A stretch of DNA of 64,000 bases, from the NCBI GenBank assembly GCA_902776985.1, contig CACYSD010000007.1, positions 62,001 through 126,000 of the forward strand, in the 5' to 3' direction. Shown here piece after piece: positions 40,091 through 49,017 of the stretch. The translations under genes and the position numbers were made by a program. The stretch's first letter is position 1; every line of letters begins with the position of its first letter. Below the pieces are notes generated by a model. That model had not been told where the DNA came from, searched no databases, and saw only the letters and a list, made by a program, of their open reading frames with translations. The DNA comes from UBA3839 sp902776985. Lineage in GTDB: Bacteria; Bacteroidota; Bacteroidia; Bacteroidales; Bacteroidaceae.

Positions 40091-42493
40091 TTAGAATCTG
40101 ACTTTCTTTCCGTTTATGATGTAAACACCATTTGGTAAGTTTTGAGTTTTTGAGTTCTTAAGTTTTCGTCCACTGAGGTCGTACCAATTGTTATTGGATT
40201 CTTCATTGACTAATTCATTCTTCTGGATGCCCACAGCTTCGGGTGTGAAACTACCATAGAACAGGAGACGAACATTGGAATATACACTCCACGTTCCTGC
40301 ATCGTTGGCGGTAGCTCTGACTCCAACACGAACACGATAACTGTCGCGCTTTTGATTAGCTACAACCATATTGTCGTAAAGTCCATTGGCAAAATATGTC
40401 TTCACTCCTTCGATAGAGGTAGGAACATATGTTCCATCGGTTAGGAGAGCATCGTCCTCGTTGAGAGCCGATGGCTGACGGTCTGCCATGATGTTCTTAA
40501 TTGCAGTGTTTGTAGCTGTTGTTTGCAGGTAAATGGAGGCGCTGCTCTTGTCGGTGCCGTTAACAAAGTCATTAAAGACAGCATCAGTCTCTCCAGGACG
40601 TTGGAAAGCCTGCAGACGGAAAGCATAGGTTCCCTTAGGCATACCGGTTATTTCCTGATAGATGTTGAATGTGGCATCGTTGAAATGAACGATTCCATCG
40701 GTCTGAGTGTAGGTTCTGCTTGGTACCCATCCGTAGGAGAGATCTGCCTTCATGCCAGCGTTGGTCAGCATGCAGGTGATGTCGAATGGCTGGTCGATGT
40801 CTGTTGGTTCAACATTAGCAAGGAATGTGGCTGCTGCAGTACGCAGGTCTGTACGGACTGCCTCTACTGCTGATGGATCTATCGCTGCTGCCATATCTGT
40901 TTCTGCCTTTGAAATAGCTGCGGTAAATGTGGCGTCTATGTCATCGCCAGTAGTAATGTGAGGAACAGAGAGCATTGCCTTATATTGAGCAAGCGAATTG
41001 CTGACTTCTTCCTTGATGATAGTGAAGCCACCGTTGTCGAAAACAGGAATCTCATCTGCTGTGAGGATAACCCATCGCTGTGCTGTGGCTGAATTGGCGA
41101 TGTCGAATGTGCTTGCATTCACAATGCCGTTGGCTGCGGCTGTCATGGCAGCTGGTTCCCATCCGCTTTCAGGATGAATAATCCAATATCCACGCATCGT
41201 GCTGACGTTGTTGCCCAGGCCAATCTCTACGTCCACTCTGCCTTTCATTAAATGAAGATTTTCTGAATCGGTAGTGGCACCAGTTAATTGGGTTAGTCTG
41301 AAACGGTTGGAAGAGTATGAGATATAGCGTCCGCTGCCGGCATTCTTAATCTGGTAGTACTGATTGCTTGGAGTGAAAGTGAAATACCAAGCGGCTGCAT
41401 CATCGGCGAGAGCTTCCTCTGCAGTCATCTCTACCCATTTGAGAACGTGTGCTGATGTTTCTACGAGGTAGCTTGTGTAGAGACCGTTTTTAGAAGATTC
41501 GCTCTTGATGTAGTATTTCTCACCTTCGTTGTGAGGGAATGCCCAATATGGTTCAGCAAAGAGACTGGATGTGTGTTGGAGACCATCTTCTCCGAGAGCC
41601 TGACACACAAGTGAACAACCGATATAGAGCGCGTCTGAACCATTGTCTTCCGATGCACCGTTGATGCCATAGGGCCACATGTGCTGGTAGTCGCCTTTGA
41701 GGACTGCCGAAGCATCATTGTCCCAGAATTGCAGTACTTCGGTTACGCGGTCGCCCAACCAATTGCCGCTACCTGTGGTGTAACCCGCTGCATTGCTTGT
41801 ACCTGAACGGAGGTTGAATCTTGCCCATTCAGTGTTAGCCCAAGGAATCACTCCGACACCGTGCAGCATCTCGTGCATGATGGTTCCGCAGCGCTGATAG
41901 CTTGAGTTGCTACCTACACGAATCCATCCTCCATAGGAACAGTCTGCGGTTTGTACTCCGTCAACAAAACCAACGCTTGCACGGAATCCTTTTATTTCAG
42001 TTAGGGCGTTCCACCAGTTAATGGCGGTTTCAGAGGCAGCTTTTATTCGAGTGTCTGCATCTGTGTTGTTGCTTGAACGGAATTCGAGACGGATTTGTCC
42101 TTTGGGAATAGTGTAGAAACGAATGACTTCGCCATATCCAACTGCGTCTTCAGATGTCTTTGCGTATGCACGGGCATAATACTCAGTAGCTGGCTCAAGG
42201 TCTTTCATCCAGAAGATTTCGCCTTTGTTAGAGATGAACTCAGTGGTATGTCCTATGGCAGTCTCAAGGGTTATATCAGCAGATGTTCCCCAACAGAAAC
42301 CATGTTCAGTAACAGTGGTGCCGTTTTCTTTTACCGTCATACGTCCGAAGGCCATAGTAGCTCCACGGGCATAGCGTGTATCTGTAGTGACGATAGGAAC
42401 TTTCTTGTCACCGTCGTTGGTGGTTGCTTGCGTTAAGTTGAAAGTACCTGCAAGCACAAAAAGAGTTAGTAGAAGTAAAAGTTTACTTTTCAT
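40091..42493 (-). CDS. Secreted protein with HExxH site and ricin-like region
   Basis: 800 residues with a signal peptide (1-23, ending LTQA). A fibronectin-like region (about 30-130, TEHGFCWGTSADI, DLEPATEYYARAYAK) precedes a metal-site candidate, HEMLHGVGVIPW (HExxHGxG) near residue 207. That is close to metzincin-like zinc proteases, but I cannot name the family. Residues about 330-450 look like a ricin-type lectin region (YYQIKNAGSGRYISYSS). The end is a sorting tail (WYDLSGRKLKN to GVYIINGKKVRF), with three in-frame 8-bp repeat units coding KLKNSKTQ. It is a single gene with its own promoter and terminator. Confidence 0.83.
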   Translation of the reverse strand: MKSKLLLLLTLFVLAGTFNLTQATTNDGDKKVPIVTTDTRYARGATMAFGRMTVKENGTTVTEHGFCWGTSADITLETAIGHTTEFISNKGEIFWMKDLEPATEYYARAYAKTSEDAVGYGEVIRFYTIPKGQIRLEFRSSNNTDADTRIKAASETAINWWNALTEIKGFRASVGFVDGVQTADCSYGGWIRVGSNSSYQRCGTIMHEMLHGVGVIPWANTEWARFNLRSGTSNAAGYTTGSGNWLGDRVTEVLQFWDNDASAVLKGDYQHMWPYGINGASEDNGSDALYIGCSLVCQALGEDGLQHTSSLFAEPYWAFPHNEGEKYYIKSESSKNGLYTSYLVETSAHVLKWVEMTAEEALADDAAAWYFTFTPSNQYYQIKNAGSGRYISYSSNRFRLTQLTGATTDSENLHLMKGRVDVEIGLGNNVSTMRGYWIIHPESGWEPAAMTAAANGIVNASTFDIANSATAQRWVILTADEIPVFDNGGFTIIKEEVSNSLAQYKAMLSVPHITTGDDIDATFTAAISKAETDMAAAIDPSAVEAVRTDLRTAAATFLANVEPTDIDQPFDITCMLTNAGMKADLSYGWVPSRTYTQTDGIVHFNDATFNIYQEITGMPKGTYAFRLQAFQRPGETDAVFNDFVNGTDKSSASIYLQTTATNTAIKNIMADRQPSALNEDDALLTDGTYVPTSIEGVKTYFANGLYDNMVVANQKRDSYRVRVGVRATANDAGTWSVYSNVRLLFYGSFTPEAVGIQKNELVNEESNNNWYDLSGRKLKNSKTQNLPNGVYIINGKKVRF

Positions 42494-42536
42494 AAGCAGT
42501 AGTAGTTATTTAGTTGTTTATATGTTAGTCTTGGCG

Positions 42537-42568
42537 CAAAATTAAGAATAATCGTTGAACTATGCAAA
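42537..42568 (-). promoter_or_regulatory. Promoter of the 800-residue secreted protein
   Basis: On the minus strand: TTTG (42565-42568), 20-nt spacer, TAATTTTG (42537-42544). Confidence 0.78.
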
Positions 42569-42634
42569 TTAAATCCAAATAGTTTGCTATTTAATAAAAT
42601 CTTAAAGATTGTTTACAAAAATGCGCAAAAATAA

Positions 42635-42665
42635 ATTGAGGTATGACATAATTTGTTTATCTTTG
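42635..42665 (+). promoter_or_regulatory. Promoter of the 42.7-45.4 kb pair
   Basis: ATTG (42635-42638), 19-nt spacer, TATCTTTG (42658-42665), about 44 bp before the ATG at 42709. Confidence 0.7.
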
Positions 42666-42708
42666 CCCTTTGAATACTAACTAAAAAAGAATTTAACTAA
42701 CTATTCTT

Positions 42709-43836
42709 ATGAGATTTTTATATCCAACGAAGAGGCAAGCAGTGTTTTTGCTTGCCATTACAGCATTTCTGCTTAATTCCACAGCAATAATGGCACAAAA
42801 GTCTGTTCTTCATGCACGTAGGACAGTCGTTCTTGGAGCTAAGAATATGCTGCTTACAAAGAGTAATGGTACCACATATTATTATATGGTAACAAGTGAG
42901 AACCCCGCTGTAGTGAAAATTCAGGGAGATAATGTTTTGCTTGGCAGTGATACATTTGAGAAGAGCGAAATCAAATCCATCAGATTCAAGGAGATGGAGA
43001 AGATTCTGCTTAATGAAGATTCTACGGTGTACAATACAGCCCAGACAGTGGAGCATGGTCTGGTGGGTCTTCGCCGCTCGCTGAACACGGGTAAATGGAA
43101 CTCTATAGTCTTGCCGTTTGCTCTCACCGGAGAACAGATTCTCGATGCATTCGGAGAAGGAACGATGGTGGCAGAGTTCAAGGGGATAAAAGAGGACGAT
43201 AACGCTACCGTGGAGCTAAATAGCCTCAATATCAACACTTCGGGAGTGGTGATGAAAGCCAATTACTGCTATTTGATACGCCCGACAAACGAGCCTGACT
43301 ATACAGCAGACCAGCGAGTGACGACCTTTGGTGGTACCAAGCTCTACGGACCGATTTACCTGCTGCCAAATATCAATATGTCTGCCAAGCAGAGTCCGAG
43401 AACGCAGCTGTTCAGTTCTGAAGACAAGGCAACATCGATTCGCCTGCGTGGCACTTATGCTATGTTGGACAATTCGGTTCTGTTAGGCTCTGTAGTTCGT
43501 AACAAGAAAATCGCTCCTGGAACATTCATGATAAATGATGAAGGTTTGATGGCAGAGAATGTAGACAGCACTATTGTAAAGGCTTTTGCATCATGGATTG
43601 TGAACGAAGGGGAGACAAAATCCTTGCGCTTCTATATCAACGGAGCAGAGGAGGACATTTCTGCAATTGCAGATGCTATTTGCCTGCCAACGGTGTTCGC
43701 TACCAAATCCGAAGCTGATGTATATGATATCCACGGACGCAGGATTGCTCATCTCAGAGACGGAGAGGCCATAGGCAGTCTGAATCTTCCCAGTGGAATT
43801 TATATAGTTAGAGGATTGAAAGTGGTTGTGAAATAA
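42709..43836 (+). CDS. Secreted protein with sorting tail, function unknown
   Basis: 375 residues. The signal peptide ends near residue 29 (NSTAIMAQ). The mature part is mostly predicted beta structure, with a segment typical of Bacteroidales secreted proteins (SEIKSIRFKEMEKI near residue 85) and the stretch WNSIVLPFALTGEQILDAFG. The tail VYDIHGRRIAHLRDGE to GIYIVRGLKVVVK is a Por-type sorting signal. No catalytic motif is seen. It lies 33 bp before a secreted HEVGH protein, so the two are probably co-transcribed and may act together at the surface. Confidence 0.75.
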   Translation: MRFLYPTKRQAVFLLAITAFLLNSTAIMAQKSVLHARRTVVLGAKNMLLTKSNGTTYYYMVTSENPAVVKIQGDNVLLGSDTFEKSEIKSIRFKEMEKILLNEDSTVYNTAQTVEHGLVGLRRSLNTGKWNSIVLPFALTGEQILDAFGEGTMVAEFKGIKEDDNATVELNSLNINTSGVVMKANYCYLIRPTNEPDYTADQRVTTFGGTKLYGPIYLLPNINMSAKQSPRTQLFSSEDKATSIRLRGTYAMLDNSVLLGSVVRNKKIAPGTFMINDEGLMAENVDSTIVKAFASWIVNEGETKSLRFYINGAEEDISAIADAICLPTVFATKSEADVYDIHGRRIAHLRDGEAIGSLNLPSGIYIVRGLKVVVK

Positions 43837-43869
43837 AAATTGTTTTCCAGTATTAAAAAAATTATTGAC

Positions 43870-45435
43870 ATGTTACGTAAATATATATTCCTTGCTACAC
43901 TGGCAATAATCAGTGTGACAAGTGCGGTGGCACAGTCTTCGGACACATTATTTGTGCGCTACGACAACCGATTCAAGGCAAATGCAGTGATTCCGCTTGA
44001 AGGTGCTGATTCCCTTATATTCTATCCGTCGAATGTGAGAATCTATCAAGGAGATAAGAGTACGGCACGTACCTATACTTCCATCCTCCCCAATCTTGCG
44101 GGTGAGTTCTCTTTTGTTAATCCCGGAAGAATTCTTCTTCAGGCAAATCAGTATTCTGGGAACAACTACACGAACGAACAGGCCACTTCTGGATACAATT
44201 TCAGCCATTCGATGGAGAGCGACCACTATGCAGTGTTCTGGGATGTAAGATATGGTAATGACCCGACAAAGATTCAATATCCAGGAGACGGAAATGTGGC
44301 AAATGCCAAGACCATACTTAACATTTGCGAGCGCTGTTGGGATAAGTATGTGGAACTGGGATTCATCGTTCCTGGTGCGTCAACAACGGATAAGTATAAA
44401 ATCCAGCTTTATATACCTTACCAGAAGGAATGGCGCGCAGATGCCGCTGGTGACTGGGGCGTTGGATATGTTGGCAAAACAGGTATAGGTCACTTCAATC
44501 CCTGGGCTGCTGTGGCTCGTGGAGGTCACACCGTTGCACATGAGGTTGGACATACTTTCCAGTATCTGGTTTCTGCAGACATAGATGAGAATCATGGTTG
44601 GCGCTGGGGATATACCAGCGACGGCAGCGGTGACTGTGGATGGTGGGAGAGCTGTGCTGACTGGCAGGCTTATCAGTTGTTCCCGGAGCGTCAGTTTACC
44701 GATGGTGAATACTTCGAACAGCACCTCGCCAATCATCACCTGAATCTTTTGCATGAAGACTGGCGTTATGCTTGCTGCTACATCCAGGACTACTGGGTGA
44801 TGAAGTATGGCAAGGATTTCATCGGACGTATGTGGCGTGAGACACAGAAACCGGAAGACCCTGTTCAGACATATAAGCGTATGAACGGACTGACTCAGGA
44901 TCAGTTCAATGATGAAATGATGGAGGGGTATATGCGTATGGCTACATGGGATATTGACGGAGTACGCGAGCGTGCAGCACACCGCATTGGTCAGCATAAG
45001 AATTACTTGAAGAAAGTGTCCGGAACTACAGCCACATATAAAAGTGATGTGGATCACTGTATTCAGAACTACGGTTATACTATCATCAATATGAAGACTG
45101 CAAATGCAGGGACAGAGGTTAAGGCAGAGTTTACAGGGCTTGCAGGTGCAGATGGGTGGAACAAGGTGAATACGCAGTATGCTGGATGGCGATATGCCTT
45201 TGTGGCACTCTCGTCCGACGGAACACGAACATACGGCACTGTTCAGAAGGATAAGGAAGGAACTGCGTCACTCATCGTTCCGGAAAACTGTACCAATCTG
45301 TTCTTTGTGGTGATGGGTGCACCAACTCAGCACTGGCCGCATCCTTGGACTAGTGGCAAAGCCAGCAGCAGTTGGCCGCAGAATGAGGAACAATGGCCGT
45401 TCCAGGTAGCCTTTGTGAATACTACAGTGAAATAA
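43870..45435 (+). CDS. Secreted HEVGH zinc-metalloprotease-like protein
   Basis: 521 residues from ATG 43870 (the frame opens earlier at a TTG, 43840, but MLRKYIFLATLAIISVTS begins a clean signal peptide). The metal-site candidate is HTVAHEVGHTFQ (HExxH) near residue 223, followed by WWESCADWQAYQLF, which could supply a third ligand or glutamate. The arrangement matches the DUF6055-type families of Bacteroidetes secreted proteins as far as I recall, but I cannot confirm this. No sorting tail like those of its neighbours is seen at the C-terminus, which ends PFQVAFVNTTVK. Confidence 0.78.
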   Translation: MLRKYIFLATLAIISVTSAVAQSSDTLFVRYDNRFKANAVIPLEGADSLIFYPSNVRIYQGDKSTARTYTSILPNLAGEFSFVNPGRILLQANQYSGNNYTNEQATSGYNFSHSMESDHYAVFWDVRYGNDPTKIQYPGDGNVANAKTILNICERCWDKYVELGFIVPGASTTDKYKIQLYIPYQKEWRADAAGDWGVGYVGKTGIGHFNPWAAVARGGHTVAHEVGHTFQYLVSADIDENHGWRWGYTSDGSGDCGWWESCADWQAYQLFPERQFTDGEYFEQHLANHHLNLLHEDWRYACCYIQDYWVMKYGKDFIGRMWRETQKPEDPVQTYKRMNGLTQDQFNDEMMEGYMRMATWDIDGVRERAAHRIGQHKNYLKKVSGTTATYKSDVDHCIQNYGYTIINMKTANAGTEVKAEFTGLAGADGWNKVNTQYAGWRYAFVALSSDGTRTYGTVQKDKEGTASLIVPENCTNLFFVVMGAPTQHWPHPWTSGKASSSWPQNEEQWPFQVAFVNTTVK

Positions 45436-45454
45436 TTACAATACACGAATGACA

Positions 45455-45492
45455 AATAAAGCCAATCTTAAAAAATTGAGATTGGCTTTATT
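45455..45492. terminator. Bidirectional terminator
   Basis: AATAAAGCCAATCT pairs perfectly with AGATTGGCTTTATT (14 bp) over a 10-nt loop, between the converging HEVGH gene and recG. Confidence 0.9.
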
Positions 45493-45523
45493 GTTGGTTC
45501 TGTAAAACAAACTTCAACAGATT

Positions 45524-47752
45524 TTATGAGATGCTTCCCCAGTTGATATTGGTTTTCCGTAATTCTTGCAAACGACTCCATAGAATAGCGTTGACAGGAT
45601 TCGTCTCTGCTTCGTCATCGTCAATAACCTGCTGGGCTGTATCGCGAGCCATCTGAAGCAGGATGCCGTCCTTAGCAAGGTTCGCAATTTTCAGGTCGAA
45701 GGCCATTCCGCTCTGCTGGGTGCCTTCAAGATCGCCTGGACCACGAAGTTTCAAATCCTGTTCAGCAATCTCAAAACCGTCGGTAGAGTCAACCATAATC
45801 TGTATGCGGCGACGGGTGTCGTTGCTGAGTTCATATTTGGTAACTAATATGCAGAACGACTGGTCTGCGCCTCTGCCCACACGTCCGCGGAGCTGATGCA
45901 ACTGACTCAGACCGAAGCGCTCAGCGTTTTCTATCACCATAACCGATGCGTTGGGCACATTTACGCCCACTTCAATGACTGTAGTGGCGACGAGAATCTG
46001 TGTCTCGCCTTGAGCGAAGAGACGCATCTGCTCGTCCTTTTCCGCAGGCTTCATCTGTCCATGTACTTTAGATACTTTACAGTCGGGAAAATCCTTCTGT
46101 ACTTGCTCGAATCCTTCCTCGAGATTTTTCATGTCCATTTTCTCACTTTCCTTGATGAGAGGGTAGACGATGTAGATCTGTCGACCAAGGTCAATTTGCT
46201 TGCGAATGGCTTGATTGAGCGAAAGACGGTGGCGGTCGTACTGGTGTATGGTCTGAATAGGTTTGCGGCCTGGTGGAAGTTCATCTATGACGCTTACGTC
46301 GAGGTCTCCATAGAGTGTCATTGCCAGAGTTCGAGGAATAGGAGTTGCAGTCATGACAAGCACGTGAGGTGGTGTGGGATTCTTCTGCCACAGTTTGGCT
46401 CTTTGTGCCACTCCGAAACGGTGCTGCTCGTCAATGATTACCAGTCCGAGGTTGGCAAAAGCTACATTCTCCTCAATTACGGCATGAGTTCCTACAAGAA
46501 TGTGGATGTCGCCTGTTAACAGTGCCTGAAGTAAGGCAGCGCGACGTTTACCCTTTACCGAACCGGTGAGCAGTTCTACACGTACAGACATTCCTTCAAG
46601 CTGTCGCTGGAGTGTCTGTAGATGCTGCTCAGCCAGAATCTCGGTTGGAGCCATGATACAAGCCTGATAGCCGTTGTCGATGGCGATGAGTGAGCACATC
46701 AGGGCAACAAGTGTCTTTCCGCTTCCTACATCACCCTGAAGCAGACGGTTCATCTGACGTCCGCTTCCCATGTCGGTGCGTATTTCTCTGATCACACGTT
46801 TCTGTGCTCCTGTGAGAGGGAAGGGCAAGTGGTTGTAGTAGAAATCGTTGAAGTTGTTGCCTACTTTGCTGCAAACCAATCCGCGGTAGTGACGTTGACG
46901 GTCGCGTGCGTACCTTAATATATTAAGCTGTACGTAGAAGAGTTCCTCGAACTTCAATCTGGCCTGTGCCCTACGCAGAGAATCGGATGAAGTGGGGTAG
47001 TGGATTTGGCGCATAGCCTCGTCGCGCGACATGAGATGATGACGTTCCACAATATACTGCGGCAGTGTCTCCGCAATCGGCTGGTCAAGCATGCGCAATA
47101 GGGTTGCGGTGAGCTTAGATATTGTAGAAGTAGTCAGCCCGCGCTTCTTCATCTTCTCCGATGTGTGATAGATGGGGCGGAATGGAGAAGAAGACCCTCC
47201 CCCTTGCCCCTCCCTGCGAGGGATGGGAGAAGTTTGATATGTATCTGTATCTAAATGTATGGTGGTTTGTGAATTCCCTTCATCGGAAAAGAGGTAACCA
47301 CTCCCTCCCATTACAGGAGTGGGTAAGGGAAGGGGTCTTCCTTCCCCCTTCTCTATTTCCGGATGTGCAATGTTGTATCGTCCCTTGAATGGTTGGGGTT
47401 TGCCGAAAACAATATATGGTTGGTTTTGTTGGTAAGTCTGAGAGATATATTTCGTTCCTTGAAACCAAACAAGGTCTATCACTCCCGTTCCATCGCTGAA
47501 ATGTGCTATGAGTCGTTTCTTGGCTCCCTCTCCTTGTGTCTCGAACGAAAGAATCTGTCCCGCCAGCTGTACATAAGGCATTGTCCCGTTTATATCGCTG
47601 ATGCGGTAAAAATTGGAGCGGTCTATATGGCGGAAGGGATAATACTCAAGCAAGTCCCCGACAGTTGTTATGCCGAGTTCTTTCTGTAGTAGTTCTGCTC
47701 TGTGCGGACCTACTCCCTGTAAGTATTTTATATCCTGATCGAGACGCAACAT
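45524..47752 (-). CDS. recG: ATP-dependent DNA helicase RecG with in-frame repeat insert
   Basis: 742 residues, about 40-50 longer than usual for RecG. An N-terminal wedge/OB domain (about 1-135) is followed by SF2 helicase motifs: Walker A GDVGSGKT near residue 341, DEQH in IIDEQHRFG near 440, ATPIPRTLAMTLYGD, and QLRGRVGRG. RecG remodels stalled forks and Holliday junctions. Between HPEIEKG (about 133) and FRPIYHTSEKMKKRG (about 188) lies a stretch rich in Pro, Gly and Arg, encoded by two palindromic repeats in opposite orientation. Relatives normally join these parts directly, so the insert is tolerated or nearly neutral. Confidence 0.95.
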   Translation of the reverse strand: MLRLDQDIKYLQGVGPHRAELLQKELGITTVGDLLEYYPFRHIDRSNFYRISDINGTMPYVQLAGQILSFETQGEGAKKRLIAHFSDGTGVIDLVWFQGTKYISQTYQQNQPYIVFGKPQPFKGRYNIAHPEIEKGEGRPLPLPTPVMGGSGYLFSDEGNSQTTIHLDTDTYQTSPIPRREGQGGGSSSPFRPIYHTSEKMKKRGLTTSTISKLTATLLRMLDQPIAETLPQYIVERHHLMSRDEAMRQIHYPTSSDSLRRAQARLKFEELFYVQLNILRYARDRQRHYRGLVCSKVGNNFNDFYYNHLPFPLTGAQKRVIREIRTDMGSGRQMNRLLQGDVGSGKTLVALMCSLIAIDNGYQACIMAPTEILAEQHLQTLQRQLEGMSVRVELLTGSVKGKRRAALLQALLTGDIHILVGTHAVIEENVAFANLGLVIIDEQHRFGVAQRAKLWQKNPTPPHVLVMTATPIPRTLAMTLYGDLDVSVIDELPPGRKPIQTIHQYDRHRLSLNQAIRKQIDLGRQIYIVYPLIKESEKMDMKNLEEGFEQVQKDFPDCKVSKVHGQMKPAEKDEQMRLFAQGETQILVATTVIEVGVNVPNASVMVIENAERFGLSQLHQLRGRVGRGADQSFCILVTKYELSNDTRRRIQIMVDSTDGFEIAEQDLKLRGPGDLEGTQQSGMAFDLKIANLAKDGILLQMARDTAQQVIDDDEAETNPVNAILWSRLQELRKTNINWGSIS
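47189..47229. repeat. P1 palindromic repeat inside recG (copy 1)
   Basis: AGACCCTCCCCCTTGCCCC, then TCCCTGCGAGGGATGGGAG. This is the reverse orientation of the P1 family; read by recG as SPIPRREGQGGGSSS. Confidence 0.88.
47293..47340. repeat. P1 palindromic repeat inside recG (copy 2)
   Basis: GGTAACCACTCCCTCCC, ATTACAGGAGTGGG, TAAGGGAAGGGGTCTTC. Forward orientation of the P1 family, read by recG as GRPLPLPTPVMGGSGYL. Confidence 0.88.
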
Positions 47753-47774
47753 AATATAATTGCCTTTAACGCCA

Positions 47775-47805
47775 CAAAATTACGCTTTTCTTCTGAAAAA
47801 ACAAA
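47775..47805 (-). promoter_or_regulatory. recG promoter
   Basis: On the minus strand: TTTG (47802-47805), 19-nt spacer, TAATTTTG (47775-47782), about 22 bp before the start codon. Confidence 0.78.
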
Positions 47806-47876
47806 CACTCTGCCGTCAATCACAGTGTATTTCATAGAGAATAACGATTGTAATGCATATTTTTCAACGTTTTTTT

Positions 47877-47907
47877 TTTGCAGTTTTTGTAATTTTTTGT
47901 TCCTTTG
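47877..47907 (+). promoter_or_regulatory. Promoter of the 245-residue envelope protein
   Basis: TTTG (47877-47880), 19-nt spacer, TTCCTTTG (47900-47907, one mismatch to TAnnTTTG). It fixes the start codon downstream at 47946. Confidence 0.6.
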
Positions 47908-47945
47908 TGCGATATTTTGAATTATTTAACATTAACAGAAGTATT

Positions 47946-48683
47946 ATGAAGAAAATTTTAGCTATCGCCATTCTGTCAGTAATGATGGTAGGTAAGGCTG
48001 CCGCTCAGGAGTCTTCAAGCAGCAAATGGTCACTCGACACACGTGCGTGGTCAACAAACTATTTTGCATCTATGTTGTACAGTGGTATAACCAGTATTGT
48101 AAAGCACTATGCGTTTGATGGCAATACCGCAGATTCCCTGATTGTGGAGCGCATCGTTCCTTCTTTCGATTTGGTGTTCCCTGTCGGAATGGGAAAGAAA
48201 GGTCTTGACATCTATGGTCCTTATCACTATGCATTTGGTAATCCTTTCAAGCACATTGGTGACTATGCTTTTGGTGTTGATGCTTCATTCAAAGCCTCTA
48301 CAGTAGGCTTCTATGCAGGAGCATATTTCAAGAGCCAGGAAATCCGCTTCAAGCATAGCCTGGGTAATCTTCGCGGATACTACTTCCAGCCACGTGCCGG
48401 TATTATCGTCGGTGGCAAGAGCGCAGCATTCGAAGCAGGTGTCTTCTACGATGCCGTTACAGGTTGCAGCGGCTCTTGTACTAACAATCCTGATAAAGAC
48501 TGCCTGAAGGGTGGCTGGGGTCTCGACTTCGCTCTCTCTTCAAAGTACAACAATGGTAAGGGTGCATGCATTCTTCAGTTCTCAATGCCTTTGCACAACT
48601 TCCTTGACACGAAGTATCCAGGAAATGCGGGATTGAAGCGCAAGGTTGGCTACATCATGCTTACACAGCGTGTTTATTTGTAA
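47946..48683 (+). CDS. Exported protein, probably outer-membrane beta-barrel-like, unknown
   Basis: 245 residues. Start ATG 47946 begins a good signal peptide (KKILAIAILSVMMVGKAAAQ); the open frame continues 31 codons upstream, but the promoter lies inside that part. The mature protein is rich in aromatic and glycine residues in alternating patterns (YAFGVDASFKASTVGFYAGA) and ends with an aromatic-hydrophobic strand (YIMLTQRVYL), typical of outer-membrane barrels. A cysteine-containing loop (CSGSCTNNPDKDCLKG) is present near residue 180. No family is recognised. A terminator follows. Confidence 0.72.
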   Translation: MKKILAIAILSVMMVGKAAAQESSSSKWSLDTRAWSTNYFASMLYSGITSIVKHYAFDGNTADSLIVERIVPSFDLVFPVGMGKKGLDIYGPYHYAFGNPFKHIGDYAFGVDASFKASTVGFYAGAYFKSQEIRFKHSLGNLRGYYFQPRAGIIVGGKSAAFEAGVFYDAVTGCSGSCTNNPDKDCLKGGWGLDFALSSKYNNGKGACILQFSMPLHNFLDTKYPGNAGLKRKVGYIMLTQRVYL

Positions 48684-48708
48684 TCGAAACTAAAACTTTC
48701 ACCATAAA

Positions 48709-48740
48709 CCTCGGAACAGTTACTGCTCCGAGGTTTTTTT
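48709..48740 (+). terminator. Terminator after the envelope protein gene
   Basis: CCTCGGA/TCCGAGG stem continued by CAG/CTG across one mismatch, loop TTA, followed by TTTTTTT. Confidence 0.88.
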
Positions 48741-48869
48741 GTGACTTTGCTCACTCCTTTTTCTTCTCATTTTTTTATGCAAAACTAATTATAAAATCGT
48801 ACGAAAAATCGCGTTTGTAAAAACTTTTTGTAATTTTTTCTGCATATTTTGAAGATTTTTGTAAGTTTT

Positions 48870-48901
48870 TTTGGTAGTTTTGTTGAAAAGTGTTTACTTT
48901 G
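48870..48901 (+). promoter_or_regulatory. gdhA promoter
   Basis: TTTG (48870-48873), 20-nt spacer, TTACTTTG (48894-48901), the same -7 variant as the blaI promoter. The leader is about 110 nt, very AT-rich, with no recognised riboswitch. This accounts for the 48684-49017 gap. Confidence 0.68.
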
Positions 48902-49017
48902 CACTCGAAAATAAAAGAAAAATGGTTTTTTAGGTTTTTTATCCTACACGAACACCAATTATTATTTAACGCGATTTTTAATTATTTCATTTATTAATAC
49001 TAAACAAGAAAAAAATT

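Noticed and set aside
43840..45435. TTG start for the HEVGH protein
   Set aside because: ATG 43870 gives a standard signal peptide; the TTG would add ten residues before it.
48740..49017. Riboswitch in the gdhA leader
   Set aside because: The leader is AT-rich without paired conserved segments that match any class I know.
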